A stretch of DNA of 51,073 nucleotides, taken from contig JAYYDT010000132.1 in NCBI GenBank assembly GCA_036160575.1, forward strand, positions 1 to 51,073. The letters run 5' to 3'. The notes beneath the pieces were generated by a model. The model saw nothing but the letters and a program-made list of their open reading frames with translations. It searched no databases and had not been told where the DNA came from. Both the position numbers and the translations under genes were made by a program. The DNA comes from TMED26 sp002694075 (GTDB lineage: Bacteria; Pseudomonadota; Alphaproteobacteria; Thalassobaculales; Thalassobaculaceae). This document shows positions 25,094-34,594 of this stretch, piece by piece; within the stretch, counting starts at the first letter, position 1, and every line of letters starts with the position of its first letter.

Positions 25094-26298
25094 GCACCGG
25101 ACTGGGCCGACAATAACCCGTCGACGGCACGGCCTTGGAACATCGTGACGCCAAGGTCGTGGCCAAAGGCGATCGCCTCCGGCCCATCGCAGCGGCATAA
25201 AATAACACGCGCCCGGCCAGCGGCCTCGACCGCCGCCCGTAGCGCCGCCGCGCGGCCGCTCTCGGCCATCGTCGGGGTCCACAGAATCTTGAGCAAATCG
25301 AGACCCAAGCCGGCCCGGTCAATCATCGGCAAACCGTGATGGTCGAGCCCGTCCAAGCAGACGCGATGCCCATTGGCCTGCAGAAAATCGCGCGCGAACA
25401 GGAAGGCGCCTAAATCGCCAAACACGTCGATGGTTTGAAACTCGACCACCAAGGTGCGCCGCCGCGCCGACGGCAAAGCGGCGTCGAAATCCAAAAAGTC
25501 GCGCGACAACACCGTGTCGATGTTGAGGTTGAGCGCCAGCGACCGGCTCAGCGTACCGTCGTTGTTACGCATCAATTGCGTCAGCATCCGTTGGTCCAAA
25601 GTCTGCGTTAGGTACTGGAACAACCACGGATTGGCCGCCAAGTCATAGTCCGGCAGCACCGATTTCTGCAGCTCCGCGATCGACATATAGAGTTCATGCA
25701 AGATCGGTTGAGCCGATAAATTGCCTGGCGTGACGGTGCAAATCGCCTGGCTGCGCACCAGGGTCGAGACATCGGCGCGGTTCAACACCTCCTGCAATTG
25801 ACCCAAGCGTGCCGGGGTCAGCGGCGGTCGGCCGCCGCCGTCGCCAACCCGGCGATGGCGGCCGCGATCACGGTGCAAACGTTTGACGGCCCCCAACACC
25901 TCTTCGAAATCATCCGCCAGGTCATACAGGGTATGGAAGCGACCCACCACCGCGCGGCCCTCGCCGGCGGTGAGCGGATCGGCGCTGAACAAGCGGGCGA
26001 CCGCCGCCACGGCGGCGTCGATGGCGACCGGCGGGCCTTGGCGATGAACCAGAAACAGGTCGCCGTTGGTCAGCGCGAACAAACGCCCGTCAAGGCTCGC
26101 CACCTGGCTGGCGAAGGTCGCTTCGGCGACGCGCAGGTGATGGTCTTGGCGATGCTGGGCGCGCAGCCGCGCCAAATGCACATGCACGGCGTGATAGTCG
26201 CCGCGGCCCCGTCCCAGCCTCTGGAGATGGTCGAGCAGGCGGTATTCATCGCTTGGCGCGTGTTGCGGGCTCGCCCCGGCCGCGTCGTGACGGTTCAT
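25090..26298 (-). CDS. Degenerate EAL-domain-like protein, unknown function
   Basis: 402-aa soluble protein. The C-terminal ~200 residues read like an EAL phosphodiesterase fold without the catalytic residues: HELYMSIAEL where the EAL signature belongs, LNLNIDTVLSRDFLDFD, VVEFQTIDVFGD, and VCLDGLDHHG where active enzymes have DDFGTG. The N-terminal part (~40-170, with LDGRLFALTNGDLFLV) may be a degenerate GGDEF-like domain. Cyclic-di-GMP hydrolysis is unlikely; binding or a protein-protein role is possible. The ATG at 26298 has AGGAG 10 bases upstream. A longer frame to 26577 enters the nitroreductase promoter and is rejected. Confidence 0.65.
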   Translation of the reverse strand: MNRHDAAGASPQHAPSDEYRLLDHLQRLGRGRGDYHAVHVHLARLRAQHRQDHHLRVAEATFASQVASLDGRLFALTNGDLFLVHRQGPPVAIDAAVAAVARLFSADPLTAGEGRAVVGRFHTLYDLADDFEEVLGAVKRLHRDRGRHRRVGDGGGRPPLTPARLGQLQEVLNRADVSTLVRSQAICTVTPGNLSAQPILHELYMSIAELQKSVLPDYDLAANPWLFQYLTQTLDQRMLTQLMRNNDGTLSRSLALNLNIDTVLSRDFLDFDAALPSARRRTLVVEFQTIDVFGDLGAFLFARDFLQANGHRVCLDGLDHHGLPMIDRAGLGLDLLKILWTPTMAESGRAAALRAAVEAAGRARVILCRCDGPEAIAFGHDLGVTMFQGRAVDGLLSAQSGA

Positions 26299-26311
26299 GT
26301 GGTGTGCTCTC

Positions 26312-26350
26312 CTGCCCAACCGATCTGCCCAACCCATCTGCCCAGCGCCG
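26312..26350. repeat. 13-bp tandem direct repeat upstream of the EAL-like gene
   Basis: Two near-identical 13-base units, CTGCCCAACCGAT (26312-26324) and CTGCCCAACCCAT (26325-26337), are followed by a partial third starting CTGCCCAGC. They lie 14 bases upstream of the minus-strand start codon at 26298, in the 181-base divergent region with the nitroreductase gene. They may be operator half-sites or a slipped-strand repeat. Confidence 0.6.
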
Positions 26351-26479
26351 CCAAGCGGGCCTGCTGAGCGGCGCCGCGGCCGGGCCGTCAGCCTTCGACC
26401 ACGCCGCCGAAACACGCTACCATCGCGGCCGTCAAATTTAAACCGGGCCCCGCCCGTTCGCACCGAGAAGGAGGCCGCG

Positions 26480-27313
26480 ATGGCCGATATCGCCGATTTG
26501 ATCGAAACCCGCTTTGGCCTGGCCAGCGAAGCCGGCCGCGGCCATCCGGCCGAGGGCGCCGTCGCCACCGCCCTCAATCATCGCAGCCACCGCCGTTACA
26601 GCGACCGACCGGTCGACGATGAAACCCTTGAGATTCTGTTATCGGCGGCCTTTTCGGCGCCGGCCAAATCGGATTTGCAGCAATCGGCGGTGATGATTGT
26701 GCGCGACCCCACTAAACGCGCGGCGCTGGCCGACTTGGTCCCGTCCCTGGATTGGGTCGCGACCTGCCCGGTGATGATGATTTTCTGCGCCGACAGCCGC
26801 CGCATCCGGCGGGTCTGCGAGATGCGCGGCAAACCTTTCGACAACGACCATCTGGACGCCGTTCTCAACGGTGCCGTCGACACCGGTTTGGTGATGGGCT
26901 TTTTCATCCAAGCGGCCCAGGCGCTGGGCCTTGGTTGCTGTCCGATCAGCGTGGTACGCAACCGCATCGAGGAGATCGCCGCGCTTTTGGAATTGCCGGC
27001 CCATGTCTTTCCGGTCGCCGGCATGACACTCGGCTGGCCGTCCACTCCCGGTCATGTCAGCACGCGCCTGCCGTTATCGGTGTTCGTCCACGAGGACCGC
27101 TATGACGACGGCGATTTGGCCGCCGAAATCGACGGCTACGACCGCCGACGCGACGCCCGCTATCAAATCCCGGCGGAAAAACAGCGTCTGAATGAAACCT
27201 ATGGCCCGGCCAATTTCTATGGCTGGTCGGAGGACAAGGCGCGCCAAGTCTCGGTCCGCGAACGCGACCAATTGGCCCGCTTTCTCAGGGCTCAGGGCTT
27301 TAATCTCGACTAA
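26480..27313 (+). CDS. Nitroreductase-family FMN oxidoreductase
   Basis: 277-aa flavoprotein of the nitroreductase fold. RSHRRYSDRPVDDETLEILL is the usual N-terminal FMN-binding block. SAPAKSDLQQ, AVDTGLVMGFFIQAAQALGLGCCPIS and VAGMTLGWPS supply the dimer-interface and FMN contacts. The longer C-terminal tail (~205-277, with PAEKQRLNETYG) resembles NfsA/Frp-type NADPH-dependent members. Likely substrates are nitro-aromatics, quinones or flavins. GAAGGAGG lies 6 bases before the ATG at 26480. It converges on lysK with 4 bases between the stops. Confidence 0.88.
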   Translation: MADIADLIETRFGLASEAGRGHPAEGAVATALNHRSHRRYSDRPVDDETLEILLSAAFSAPAKSDLQQSAVMIVRDPTKRAALADLVPSLDWVATCPVMMIFCADSRRIRRVCEMRGKPFDNDHLDAVLNGAVDTGLVMGFFIQAAQALGLGCCPISVVRNRIEEIAALLELPAHVFPVAGMTLGWPSTPGHVSTRLPLSVFVHEDRYDDGDLAAEIDGYDRRRDARYQIPAEKQRLNETYGPANFYGWSEDKARQVSVRERDQLARFLRAQGFNLD

Positions 27314-27317
27314 ACGG

Positions 27318-28910
27318 TCAGGCCGCCAAATCCTCGCCATTGAGGGCGCGGTCGATCAGGGCGACGGTTTCGGCGACGCCGTAAAGGGCGATGAACGAGC
27401 CCATGCGCGGCCCCTGCGATTGGCCCAAAAGAATTTCATAAAGGGCACGGAACCAATCCCGCAGATTTTCGAAATTATGAGCTTTGCCGACATCAAAAAC
27501 CGCCGTTTGCAGGTCGGCCGGGTCGCTGTCGGCGGGCAGCGCGGCGAGCTTGTCACGCAGGTCCTGGAGGGCCGCGCGTTCGGCCGGCTCGGCCGGTCGG
27601 TAGGTTTTGTTGGGACGCACAAAATCCTTGTAATAGGTCACCGCGTAACCGACCAATCCATCCAGCACCGGATGGCTCTCGGCTGACGCTTCGGGGGCGT
27701 AGGCCTTGATGTAACCCCAGATGACCGATTTATCCTCGGCGTGGCAGACGCTGGCCAGATTCAGCAGAATGGAGAAATTGAGGGTTTGCGCCTCGCGTGG
27801 CGGCGCCCCGTGGTGGAGATGCCAAATCGGATTTTCGAGCTGCTTATCCGGCGCTTCCTCGGCGAATTTGCCGAGAAAGGCGAGATAATCGTCGGTGCTT
27901 TTGGGGATCACATCGAAATACAGGCGTTTGGCCCGCCGCGGGTTCTGATACATGAACAGGGCCAAGCTTTCCGGCGCGCCATAGGTCAGCCATTCCTCCA
28001 CCGCCAGGCCGTTGCCTTTGGATTTGGAAATCCGCTCGCCTTCCTCGTCGAGGAACAGTTCGTAATTGAACCCCTCCGGCGGGCGGGCGCCGAGAATGCG
28101 TTCGATCTTGCTCGACAAGGTCACCGAATCGATTAAGTCCTTGCCGGACATTTCATAGTCGACGTCGAGGGCGTACCAACGCATCGCCCAGTCGCATTTC
28201 CATTGCAGTTTGCAATGACCGCCGGTCACCGGCACTTCGACCTTGGCGCCGCTGTCGGGGTCGGCGTAGACAATCGTGCCGGCGGCGACGTCCTGGGCCA
28301 AAATCGGGACCTGCAAAACCACCCCGGTGCGCGGGCAAATTGGCAGGAAAGGCGAATAGGTCTGCCGCCGCTCCTCGCCCAGCGTCGGCAGCACGGCGCC
28401 TAAAATAGCGTCATAGCGGGCCAGGATCTCACGCAGAGCGCCATCGAACCGGCCCTCGTTGTAACATTCGGTCGAGCTGACGAAGTCGTAGTCGAAACCG
28501 AAATCGTCCAGGAACTGACGCAGCCGCGCGTTGTTGTGATGGCCGAAACTTTCGTGGGTACCGAACGGGTCGGGCACCGCCGTCAGCGGTTTGCCGAGAT
28601 GGGCCTGCAACATGTCCTGATTGGGCACGTTGCTGGGCACCCGGCGCATGCCGTCCATGTCATCGGAAAAAGCGAACAAGCGTGTTGGCACGTCGGACAG
28701 CATTTCAAAGGCGCGGCGGACCCAGGTGGTGCGCGCGACCTCGCCGAAGGTGCCGATATGGGGCAGACCGGAGGGACCGTATCCGGTCTCGAACAGGACA
28801 TAACCTTTGTCCGGGGTTTTGCCGGCCAAACGTTTGACCACTTTGCGCGCCTCTTCAAACGGCCAGGCGCGGGCGTTTTCGGCGAGTTCGCGAAGGGCGG
28901 GGTCGGTCAT
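27318..28910 (-). CDS. lysK: Class I lysyl-tRNA synthetase
   Basis: 530-aa archaeal-type LysRS. It carries the class I signatures: HIGH-like PHIGTFGEVARTTWV at ~50-64 and KMSKS-like ISKSKG near 295. HCKLQWKCDWAMRW and EMSGKDLIDS are typical of class I LysRS. It charges tRNA-Lys with lysine. Most bacteria use the unrelated class II LysS; class I replaces it in many alphaproteobacteria, so this helps place the organism. No lysS is in the window. It diverges from the helicase gene across 111 bases. Confidence 0.97.
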   Translation of the reverse strand: MTDPALRELAENARAWPFEEARKVVKRLAGKTPDKGYVLFETGYGPSGLPHIGTFGEVARTTWVRRAFEMLSDVPTRLFAFSDDMDGMRRVPSNVPNQDMLQAHLGKPLTAVPDPFGTHESFGHHNNARLRQFLDDFGFDYDFVSSTECYNEGRFDGALREILARYDAILGAVLPTLGEERRQTYSPFLPICPRTGVVLQVPILAQDVAAGTIVYADPDSGAKVEVPVTGGHCKLQWKCDWAMRWYALDVDYEMSGKDLIDSVTLSSKIERILGARPPEGFNYELFLDEEGERISKSKGNGLAVEEWLTYGAPESLALFMYQNPRRAKRLYFDVIPKSTDDYLAFLGKFAEEAPDKQLENPIWHLHHGAPPREAQTLNFSILLNLASVCHAEDKSVIWGYIKAYAPEASAESHPVLDGLVGYAVTYYKDFVRPNKTYRPAEPAERAALQDLRDKLAALPADSDPADLQTAVFDVGKAHNFENLRDWFRALYEILLGQSQGPRMGSFIALYGVAETVALIDRALNGEDLAA

Positions 28911-29021
28911 GGCGGGTCTTTCGAAGCTGGGACGTGAAAAAGAGGCGGGAAATTAACCCGGATCGGGGGTTCTGTCACCCGCGCCGCTGACAAGCGGGCC
29001 ACCGGCTGCTACATCCAGGGG

Positions 29022-31802
29022 ATGACCGAACCCGACGCTTTTTCGTCCCCCGCCCCGACCGTCTCGGCGCCGGAGGCGGGCACCCTCGCCGCCATGGTGA
29101 TTGGGCCGCGCGACGCCGTCCGCTTGACCGCCGACGGCGATTTCGAACGGCTTGACCACGCCACCGCCGCGGCCGTTCTAGAGGCCGCGCCAACCTTGGT
29201 CTGCCACGCCCGCGCGCTTGGCCGGCGGTTGGGCCTGAGGGACCTCGCGACCTTCGATATTTTGGAGCTTTTCGCCTTTGTCCATCCGGCCCGCTTCATT
29301 CTGCCAACGCCGCGCGGCGTGGCCGCCGCCCTCGACCTGCCGGCACCGGCCAACCCAGAGGACGAGGCCTGGGTCTTAACCGCGGCGGTACGCCGTTTGT
29401 TGGCCGACCTGCGCGACCGGCGGGGCGGTGCGCCCGACCCGTTGACGCGCAGCGCGCGGCCCATCGCGGCGGTCATGAAGGATTGCGGGTGGCGCTGGGC
29501 GCCGCTGGTGTTGCACGCCCTCGGTGACGATGCGATCGCGCCGCCAGGACCGGTGCGCCCGGCCGGACTGGCGGTGTGGCAAGACCTGGCCGAATGGTCC
29601 GACCACGCACCGCCGCCGCCGCCGGGCAATGTGCCAATCGACCCCGAACACGCCCGCGCCCGGTTGGCCGAGATGCTCGGCCCAGACGCCGAGCGACGCC
29701 CGAGCCAGGCCGATTTCGCCTCGGCGGTCAGCCAAGCCTTCCAACCGCGCGACCAGGTCGACGAGCCGGCGATGGTTCTGGCCGAGGCCGGCACCGGCGT
29801 TGGCAAGACCCTGGGCTATGTCGCGCCCGCCTCGCTGTGGGCCGAGCGCAACCAGGGCACGGTGTGGATTTCGACCTACACCCGTAACCTGCAGCACCAG
29901 GTCGATGGCGAATTGGACCGCCTGTATCCGGACCGCACCGAGAAAAACCAGCGGGTGGTGGTCCGCAAGGGGCGAGAAAACTATCTCTGCCTGCTGAACC
30001 TTGAGGACGCCAGCCGGGTCCTGCCGACCTTGCCACGCCACGGCGTCGCCCTCGGCTTAATGGCGCGCTGGGCGCTGGCCACCCGAGACGGCGATTTGGT
30101 GGGCGGCGACTTTCCCGCCTGGCTCGGCGATTTGATGGGCCGCGCCGGCACCTTGGGCCTGGCCGACCGGCGCGGCGAATGCGTCTATTCGGCCTGTCCC
30201 CATTACGGCAAATGCTTCATCGAGAAATCGGTGCGCAAGGCGCGGCGCGCCGATTTGGTAATCGCCAACCACGCGCTGGTGATGATCCAGGCGGCCATTG
30301 GCGGCGATGACGGTCGCCAGCCGACGCGCCTGGTGTTCGACGAGGGCCATCACATTTTCGACGCCGCCGACGGCGCCTTCGCGGCCCAATTATCGGCCCG
30401 CGAGACCACCGATCTGCGGCGTTGGTTAATCGGCACCGAGCATCGCCGCGGCGGCCGCGCGCGCGGCTTGAAACGGCGGCTGGAAGATCTTATCGCCGAT
30501 GACGAGACGGCCCTGGCGGCGGTTGAGGAGATTTTGGGCGCGGCCCGCGCGTTGCCGGCCGAAGGCTGGCAAAACCGCCTGATCGACGGAGCGCCACGCG
30601 GCCCGATCGAGGGCTTTCTGCTGCATGTCCGCCAGCAGGTCTACGCCCGTGTGGCCAACGCCGACAGCCCCTATACCCTCGAGACCGAGGCACGCCCGCC
30701 GATCGACGCTTTGGTGCCGGCGGCGCGCGCGCTGATCGCCGCCCTCGACCGGTTGATCGCGCCGATGGCCACCTTGACCGGCCGCTTGGCCAAGCGCCTG
30801 GACCAGGACAGCGATAGCCTGGACAGTCAAACCCGTCTGCGCATCGAAGCGGCGATCCGCGGACTGGAGCGACGCGGCGAGTATATGGTCAAAGCCTGGC
30901 GCGACATGGTCGCCAGCCTCACCGCCGGGGCCGATCCGGGGTTTGTCGACTGGATGGAGGTGGAGCGCATCGACGGGCATGACGTCGACGTCGGCTTGCA
31001 TCGCCACTGGCTGGACCCGATGACGCCCTTCGCCGAAGTGGTCGTCAAACCGGCCCATGGCCTGGTCGTCACCTCGGCGACGCTGAGCGACGGGTCGGGC
31101 GATCTGGAGGCCGATTGGCGGGCCGCCGAACGGCGCACCGGCGCCGACGCCCTGGCCCGGCCGGCGATCCGCGCGCAAGTGCCCTCGCCCTTCGACTACC
31201 CGGCCCACACCCGGGTGTTCATCGTCAACGATGTGCGCAAGGACGATATGGACCAGGTCGCCGCCGCCTATCGCGAATTATTCCTCGCCGCCGGCGGCGG
31301 TGGGCTGGGCCTGTTCACCGCCATCCAACGCTTGCGCGCGGTCCATGGCCGCATCGTGGCGCCGCTCGACGACCATGACATCGGCCTAATGGCGCAGCAT
31401 GTCGACGGCATGGATATCTCCACGCTGATCGATATCTTCCGATCCGAAGAGGATCTTTGCCTGTTGGGCACCGACGCCGTGCGCGATGGCGTCGACGTTC
31501 CCGGGCGGGCGCTGCGCTTGATCGTCTTTGATCGGGTGCCCTGGCCGCGGCCGTCGATCCTCTATCGCGCGCGGCGCGACCAATTCGGCAAAGGCGCCTA
31601 TACCGATATGTTGACCCGCCTGCGCTTGAAACAAGCGTTTGGCCGTTTAGTGCGACGGGCCGAGGACCGCGGGGTTTTCGTACTGCTTGACCCAATGATG
31701 CCGTCGCGGCTGCTGGGTGCCTTTCCCGACGGGGTGACGGTCAGCCGCTGCGGCCTGGCCGAGGCGGTCGACGAAACACGGGCTTTTCTCGCGAATTCCT
31801 GA
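29022..31802 (+). CDS. DinG/XPD-type ATP-dependent DNA helicase
   Basis: 926-aa superfamily 2 helicase. Residues ~60-150 resemble the remnant of a DnaQ-type exonuclease domain (TLVCHARALGRRLGL, DILELFAFVHP) without the acidic catalytic residues. Walker A is LAEAGTGVGKTLGYVAPA near 255. The iron-sulfur cysteines are probably Cys in ENYLCLLNL plus three in CVYSACPHYGKC. The DEAH box is VFDEGHHIFD. C-terminal motifs include VTSATLSDGSGDL, DAVRDGVDVPG and KQAFGRLVRRAEDRG. It likely unwinds R-loops or damaged forks. The ATG at 29022 has poor ribosome-site spacing; residue 25 (29094) is an alternative start. Confidence 0.9.
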   Translation: MTEPDAFSSPAPTVSAPEAGTLAAMVIGPRDAVRLTADGDFERLDHATAAAVLEAAPTLVCHARALGRRLGLRDLATFDILELFAFVHPARFILPTPRGVAAALDLPAPANPEDEAWVLTAAVRRLLADLRDRRGGAPDPLTRSARPIAAVMKDCGWRWAPLVLHALGDDAIAPPGPVRPAGLAVWQDLAEWSDHAPPPPPGNVPIDPEHARARLAEMLGPDAERRPSQADFASAVSQAFQPRDQVDEPAMVLAEAGTGVGKTLGYVAPASLWAERNQGTVWISTYTRNLQHQVDGELDRLYPDRTEKNQRVVVRKGRENYLCLLNLEDASRVLPTLPRHGVALGLMARWALATRDGDLVGGDFPAWLGDLMGRAGTLGLADRRGECVYSACPHYGKCFIEKSVRKARRADLVIANHALVMIQAAIGGDDGRQPTRLVFDEGHHIFDAADGAFAAQLSARETTDLRRWLIGTEHRRGGRARGLKRRLEDLIADDETALAAVEEILGAARALPAEGWQNRLIDGAPRGPIEGFLLHVRQQVYARVANADSPYTLETEARPPIDALVPAARALIAALDRLIAPMATLTGRLAKRLDQDSDSLDSQTRLRIEAAIRGLERRGEYMVKAWRDMVASLTAGADPGFVDWMEVERIDGHDVDVGLHRHWLDPMTPFAEVVVKPAHGLVVTSATLSDGSGDLEADWRAAERRTGADALARPAIRAQVPSPFDYPAHTRVFIVNDVRKDDMDQVAAAYRELFLAAGGGGLGLFTAIQRLRAVHGRIVAPLDDHDIGLMAQHVDGMDISTLIDIFRSEEDLCLLGTDAVRDGVDVPGRALRLIVFDRVPWPRPSILYRARRDQFGKGAYTDMLTRLRLKQAFGRLVRRAEDRGVFVLLDPMMPSRLLGAFPDGVTVSRCGLAEAVDETRAFLANS

Positions 31803-31881
31803 TGCGCGGCGCGGCGGCGCCATGATACACAAGCTCGGCGCGGTATGGCGCGCGCGTGTTTTGACGGTGAAGGAGGCAACC

Positions 31882-33099
31882 ATGGCCGGTCCATTGAACG
31901 GGATCCGCGTTTTCGATCTAACCCGGGTTCTAGCGGGGCCGTCCTGCACCCAGATGCTGGGAGATTTAGGCGCCGATGTGATCAAAATCGAACGGCCCGG
32001 CGCCGGCGACGACACCCGTGGCTTCGCGCCGCCGTTCATTCGCGACGACGCCGGCCGCGACACCTCGGAAAGTTCGTATTTCTGCTGCGCCAATCGGAAC
32101 AAACGGTCGATCACCCTCGACCTCACCGGCAAAGGCGGCCAGGACCTGGCCCGCCAAATGATCGCCGAAAGCGATGTGCTGGTGGAGAACTTTAAAACCG
32201 GCGGCTTGGCCAAATACGGCCTCGACTACGCCAGTTTGAAAGACGAGTTTCCTGGCTTGATCTATTGTTCGATCACCGGCTTCGGGCACACCGGCCCCTA
32301 CGCGCCGCGCCCCGGTTACGATGTTTTGATCCAAGCCATGAGCGGTTTCATGAGCCTCACCGGCGAGCCCGATGGCGGGCCGCAAAAAGCCGGCCTGCCG
32401 GTCGCCGATTTGATGGCCGGCATGTATGCCGCGGTGGCCATCAACGCCGCCCTGCTGCACAAGGAAAAAACCGGTCTCGGCCAACATATCGATATCGGCA
32501 TGTTGGATGTCATGACGGCTTTTTCGACGATCCAGGGGATCAATTACCTGGCCACCGGCGAAGTGCCGGCGCGGCTCGGTAACGCCCATCCCAACATCGT
32601 TCCCTACCAAGCGTTCAAAACCGCCGACGGCGACATTATTTTGGCGGTTGGTAATGACAGCCAATTCCAAAAATTCTGCGATTTCGCCGGCTGCACCCAT
32701 CTGGCCGCGGACCCGCGCTTCGACAGCAATCAGAAACGGGTCCAAAATCGCGCCGAATTTTTACCGGAATTCAGCCAGATCATCGCCGCCAAGCCGTCGC
32801 AATTCTGGCTCGACGGCATGCGCGAACTGGGGATTAGCTGCGGGCCCATCAACAATATCCAGCAAGTTTTCGACGACCCGCATGTGCAAGCGCGGGGCAT
32901 GAAGCTGGAAATGGACCATCCGGCGGTCGGCGGCGGCAAGGTCAACCTGATCGCCAGCCCCATGCGGTTTTCGCAAACCAATGTCGATTACCGCCGGCCA
33001 CCCCCCATGCTGGGCCAGCACACCGACGAGGTGCTGCGCGAGCGCTTGGGCCTCAGCGAGGCGCAGATCGATGGGCTGCGGGCCGAGGGCATTCTTTAA
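31882..33099 (+). CDS. CaiB/BaiF (class III) CoA-transferase family protein
   Basis: 405-aa family III CoA-transferase. The N-terminal block is VFDLTRVLAGPSCTQMLGDL followed by GADVIKIERP. The catalytic aspartate lies in PVADLMAGMYA. YCSITGFGHTGPYAPRPGYD and GQHIDIGMLD are typical. Such enzymes move CoA between carboxylic acids (formyl/oxalyl-CoA, carnitine, mesaconyl/citramalyl and others). Substrate identity cannot be read from sequence. AAGGAGG lies 5 bases before the ATG at 31882. The helicase ends 79 bases upstream, and the small protein gene starts 15 bases downstream. Confidence 0.9.
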   Translation: MAGPLNGIRVFDLTRVLAGPSCTQMLGDLGADVIKIERPGAGDDTRGFAPPFIRDDAGRDTSESSYFCCANRNKRSITLDLTGKGGQDLARQMIAESDVLVENFKTGGLAKYGLDYASLKDEFPGLIYCSITGFGHTGPYAPRPGYDVLIQAMSGFMSLTGEPDGGPQKAGLPVADLMAGMYAAVAINAALLHKEKTGLGQHIDIGMLDVMTAFSTIQGINYLATGEVPARLGNAHPNIVPYQAFKTADGDIILAVGNDSQFQKFCDFAGCTHLAADPRFDSNQKRVQNRAEFLPEFSQIIAAKPSQFWLDGMRELGISCGPINNIQQVFDDPHVQARGMKLEMDHPAVGGGKVNLIASPMRFSQTNVDYRRPPPMLGQHTDEVLRERLGLSEAQIDGLRAEGIL

Positions 33100-33114
33100 A
33101 GCGGCGGCGGCGGT

Positions 33115-33513
33115 GTGTTGAGCGGGCGCGCCATAGCGATCCTCGCCCTCGTCGCCGCCGGCCTGACCGTTGCCGCGATCCTGTGGCGCGACCAAGGGGC
33201 GCCGCCGTCGACCGCACCGACCGACACGGTGCCGCCGGCCGTCGCCCCAACGCCGCCGCAAGCGGGCCCCGCCAAGGTCCCACCGGCGCCCGCCGAAAAC
33301 CGGCCAAACGCCGTGACAGCGGCGGAATGGCGGGCCCATCTGATGGTGCGCATTAAAGAGCTCGAGGCCTCGATCAAGGCCGAGCGGACGGCCCTGCGCG
33401 GCGTCACCGAACCAAGCGTCTATAACACGCGGTTAATGACCTTACGCCAAAACATCAGCCAACTGGCGCAACTCCGCCAAGAATTGGACCTCATCAGCCC
33501 GGTGACGCCCTAG
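33115..33513 (+). CDS. Small membrane-anchored proline-rich protein, unknown function
   Basis: 132-aa protein with no recognised family. Residues 5-22 form one hydrophobic helix (AIAILALVAAGLTVAAIL). A Pro/Ala/Thr-rich linker covers ~27-65. Residues ~68-130 are helical and charged (EWRAHLMVRIKELEASIKAE). This suggests a single-pass protein with a periplasmic coiled-coil. The start is GTG at 33115 or TTG at 33118; no ATG fits. It follows the CoA-transferase by 15 bases and converges on the DUF2333 gene with 4 bases between the stops. Confidence 0.65.
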   Translation: MLSGRAIAILALVAAGLTVAAILWRDQGAPPSTAPTDTVPPAVAPTPPQAGPAKVPPAPAENRPNAVTAAEWRAHLMVRIKELEASIKAERTALRGVTEPSVYNTRLMTLRQNISQLAQLRQELDLISPVTP

Positions 33514-33517
33514 GCGC

Positions 33518-34495
33518 CTATTTCTGCAGGATATTGGCGATCTCACGCAATTGGGTGCGCGCCCGCAACAGATAAAAGCCCTGCACCGCCAGATGGTTGG
33601 GGAAGTACAGACCATCCGGCGTGCCGCCGACGACGATCAACGGGTCGAGACGCGCCGCCGCCGCCAACGAGGTCAGCATCTGGCCATAAACCGTGGCCAC
33701 CTGACGTTCCTTCAAAACCGGCGCGAAATCCTCTCCAAGGGCTTTCAGCAGCAGGAAATAAGCGTAGAGCCGGCCTTTGGTGCGATAAAAAATATCGTCG
33801 ACCACGAAGTCGACCAGCGGGCCGCCGCTTTCGCTCAGATGTTGGTCGATGGTCGCCGAAGCCGAGCCCAGATCGGCGGCGAAACGGTCGACGGTCGCCA
33901 GCAAATTGTCGGCCCGGCGGTCGAACACCGCGGCGCCGGCGGCGAGGCGCTGGTTATAGGCCAACAATTCCCTGCGCGCGGCCCGATATTGCTTTTCCGA
34001 GGTGGCCGTTGGCATCAGGGAGGTTGATAGGTCGAAGACCCAGATATCGCCCGGATATTTCAGCAAGCCGGCGGCCTTGTCCAAATTCTTGTCGACCTCG
34101 CTGGAGCCGCGGGTGCGGCCGATTTGGTCGGACATCTCGATGGCGAAACGCGATAGAGCGTAAATCACGCCTTGCTGAAAATTGGGCATGTTGTCGAGCA
34201 AGCTGCTGGGAATCACCCACGGGTCGTTGGCGGTCCAGCGATTGACGTCGACTTCGCGGTGGATCAGGCCAGCGGCCAGCGCGACGGCGTGGCTTTCCCC
34301 GGGCGCCGGCGGCGCGGCGAAATCGACGTCGTCGGAAACCCGATGAATGAAAAGCATGCCGAGAAGATAATAGGCGGCGATGGCGAGGATCACCCCGGCC
34401 ACGCCAAAAGCGCTCCACCGGCCCATCCGCCGGCCGCTCAGACGCGGCGGTGACGACGTCTCGTCATTCCAATTCAACTCATGTTTCTCTGCCAT
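33518..34495 (-). CDS. DUF2333 family membrane protein
   Basis: 325-aa protein of the alphaproteobacterial/proteobacterial DUF2333 family, function unknown. One transmembrane helix lies at ~29-51 (FGVAGVILAIAAYYLLGMLFI). The rest is a predicted periplasmic domain: LAAGLIHREVDVNRWTANDP, NFQQGVIYALSRFAIEMSDQ, and a C-terminal LDPLIVVGGTPDGLYFPNHL. The ATG at 34495 has GGAG upstream. A longer frame to 35020 runs antisense through the hydrolase gene and is rejected. Divergent from the metallo-hydrolase gene. Confidence 0.85.
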   Translation of the reverse strand: MAEKHELNWNDETSSPPRLSGRRMGRWSAFGVAGVILAIAAYYLLGMLFIHRVSDDVDFAAPPAPGESHAVALAAGLIHREVDVNRWTANDPWVIPSSLLDNMPNFQQGVIYALSRFAIEMSDQIGRTRGSSEVDKNLDKAAGLLKYPGDIWVFDLSTSLMPTATSEKQYRAARRELLAYNQRLAAGAAVFDRRADNLLATVDRFAADLGSASATIDQHLSESGGPLVDFVVDDIFYRTKGRLYAYFLLLKALGEDFAPVLKERQVATVYGQMLTSLAAAARLDPLIVVGGTPDGLYFPNHLAVQGFYLLRARTQLREIANILQK

Positions 34496-34594
34496 GTTCG
34501 CGTGCTCCACGATAGCGCCTCTCGACAGATAGGGAGTGATCGGGCAAATGTCATCCCACGGCGCCACCCCCGGCGCGGCGGCGAGGAAGGCGCG

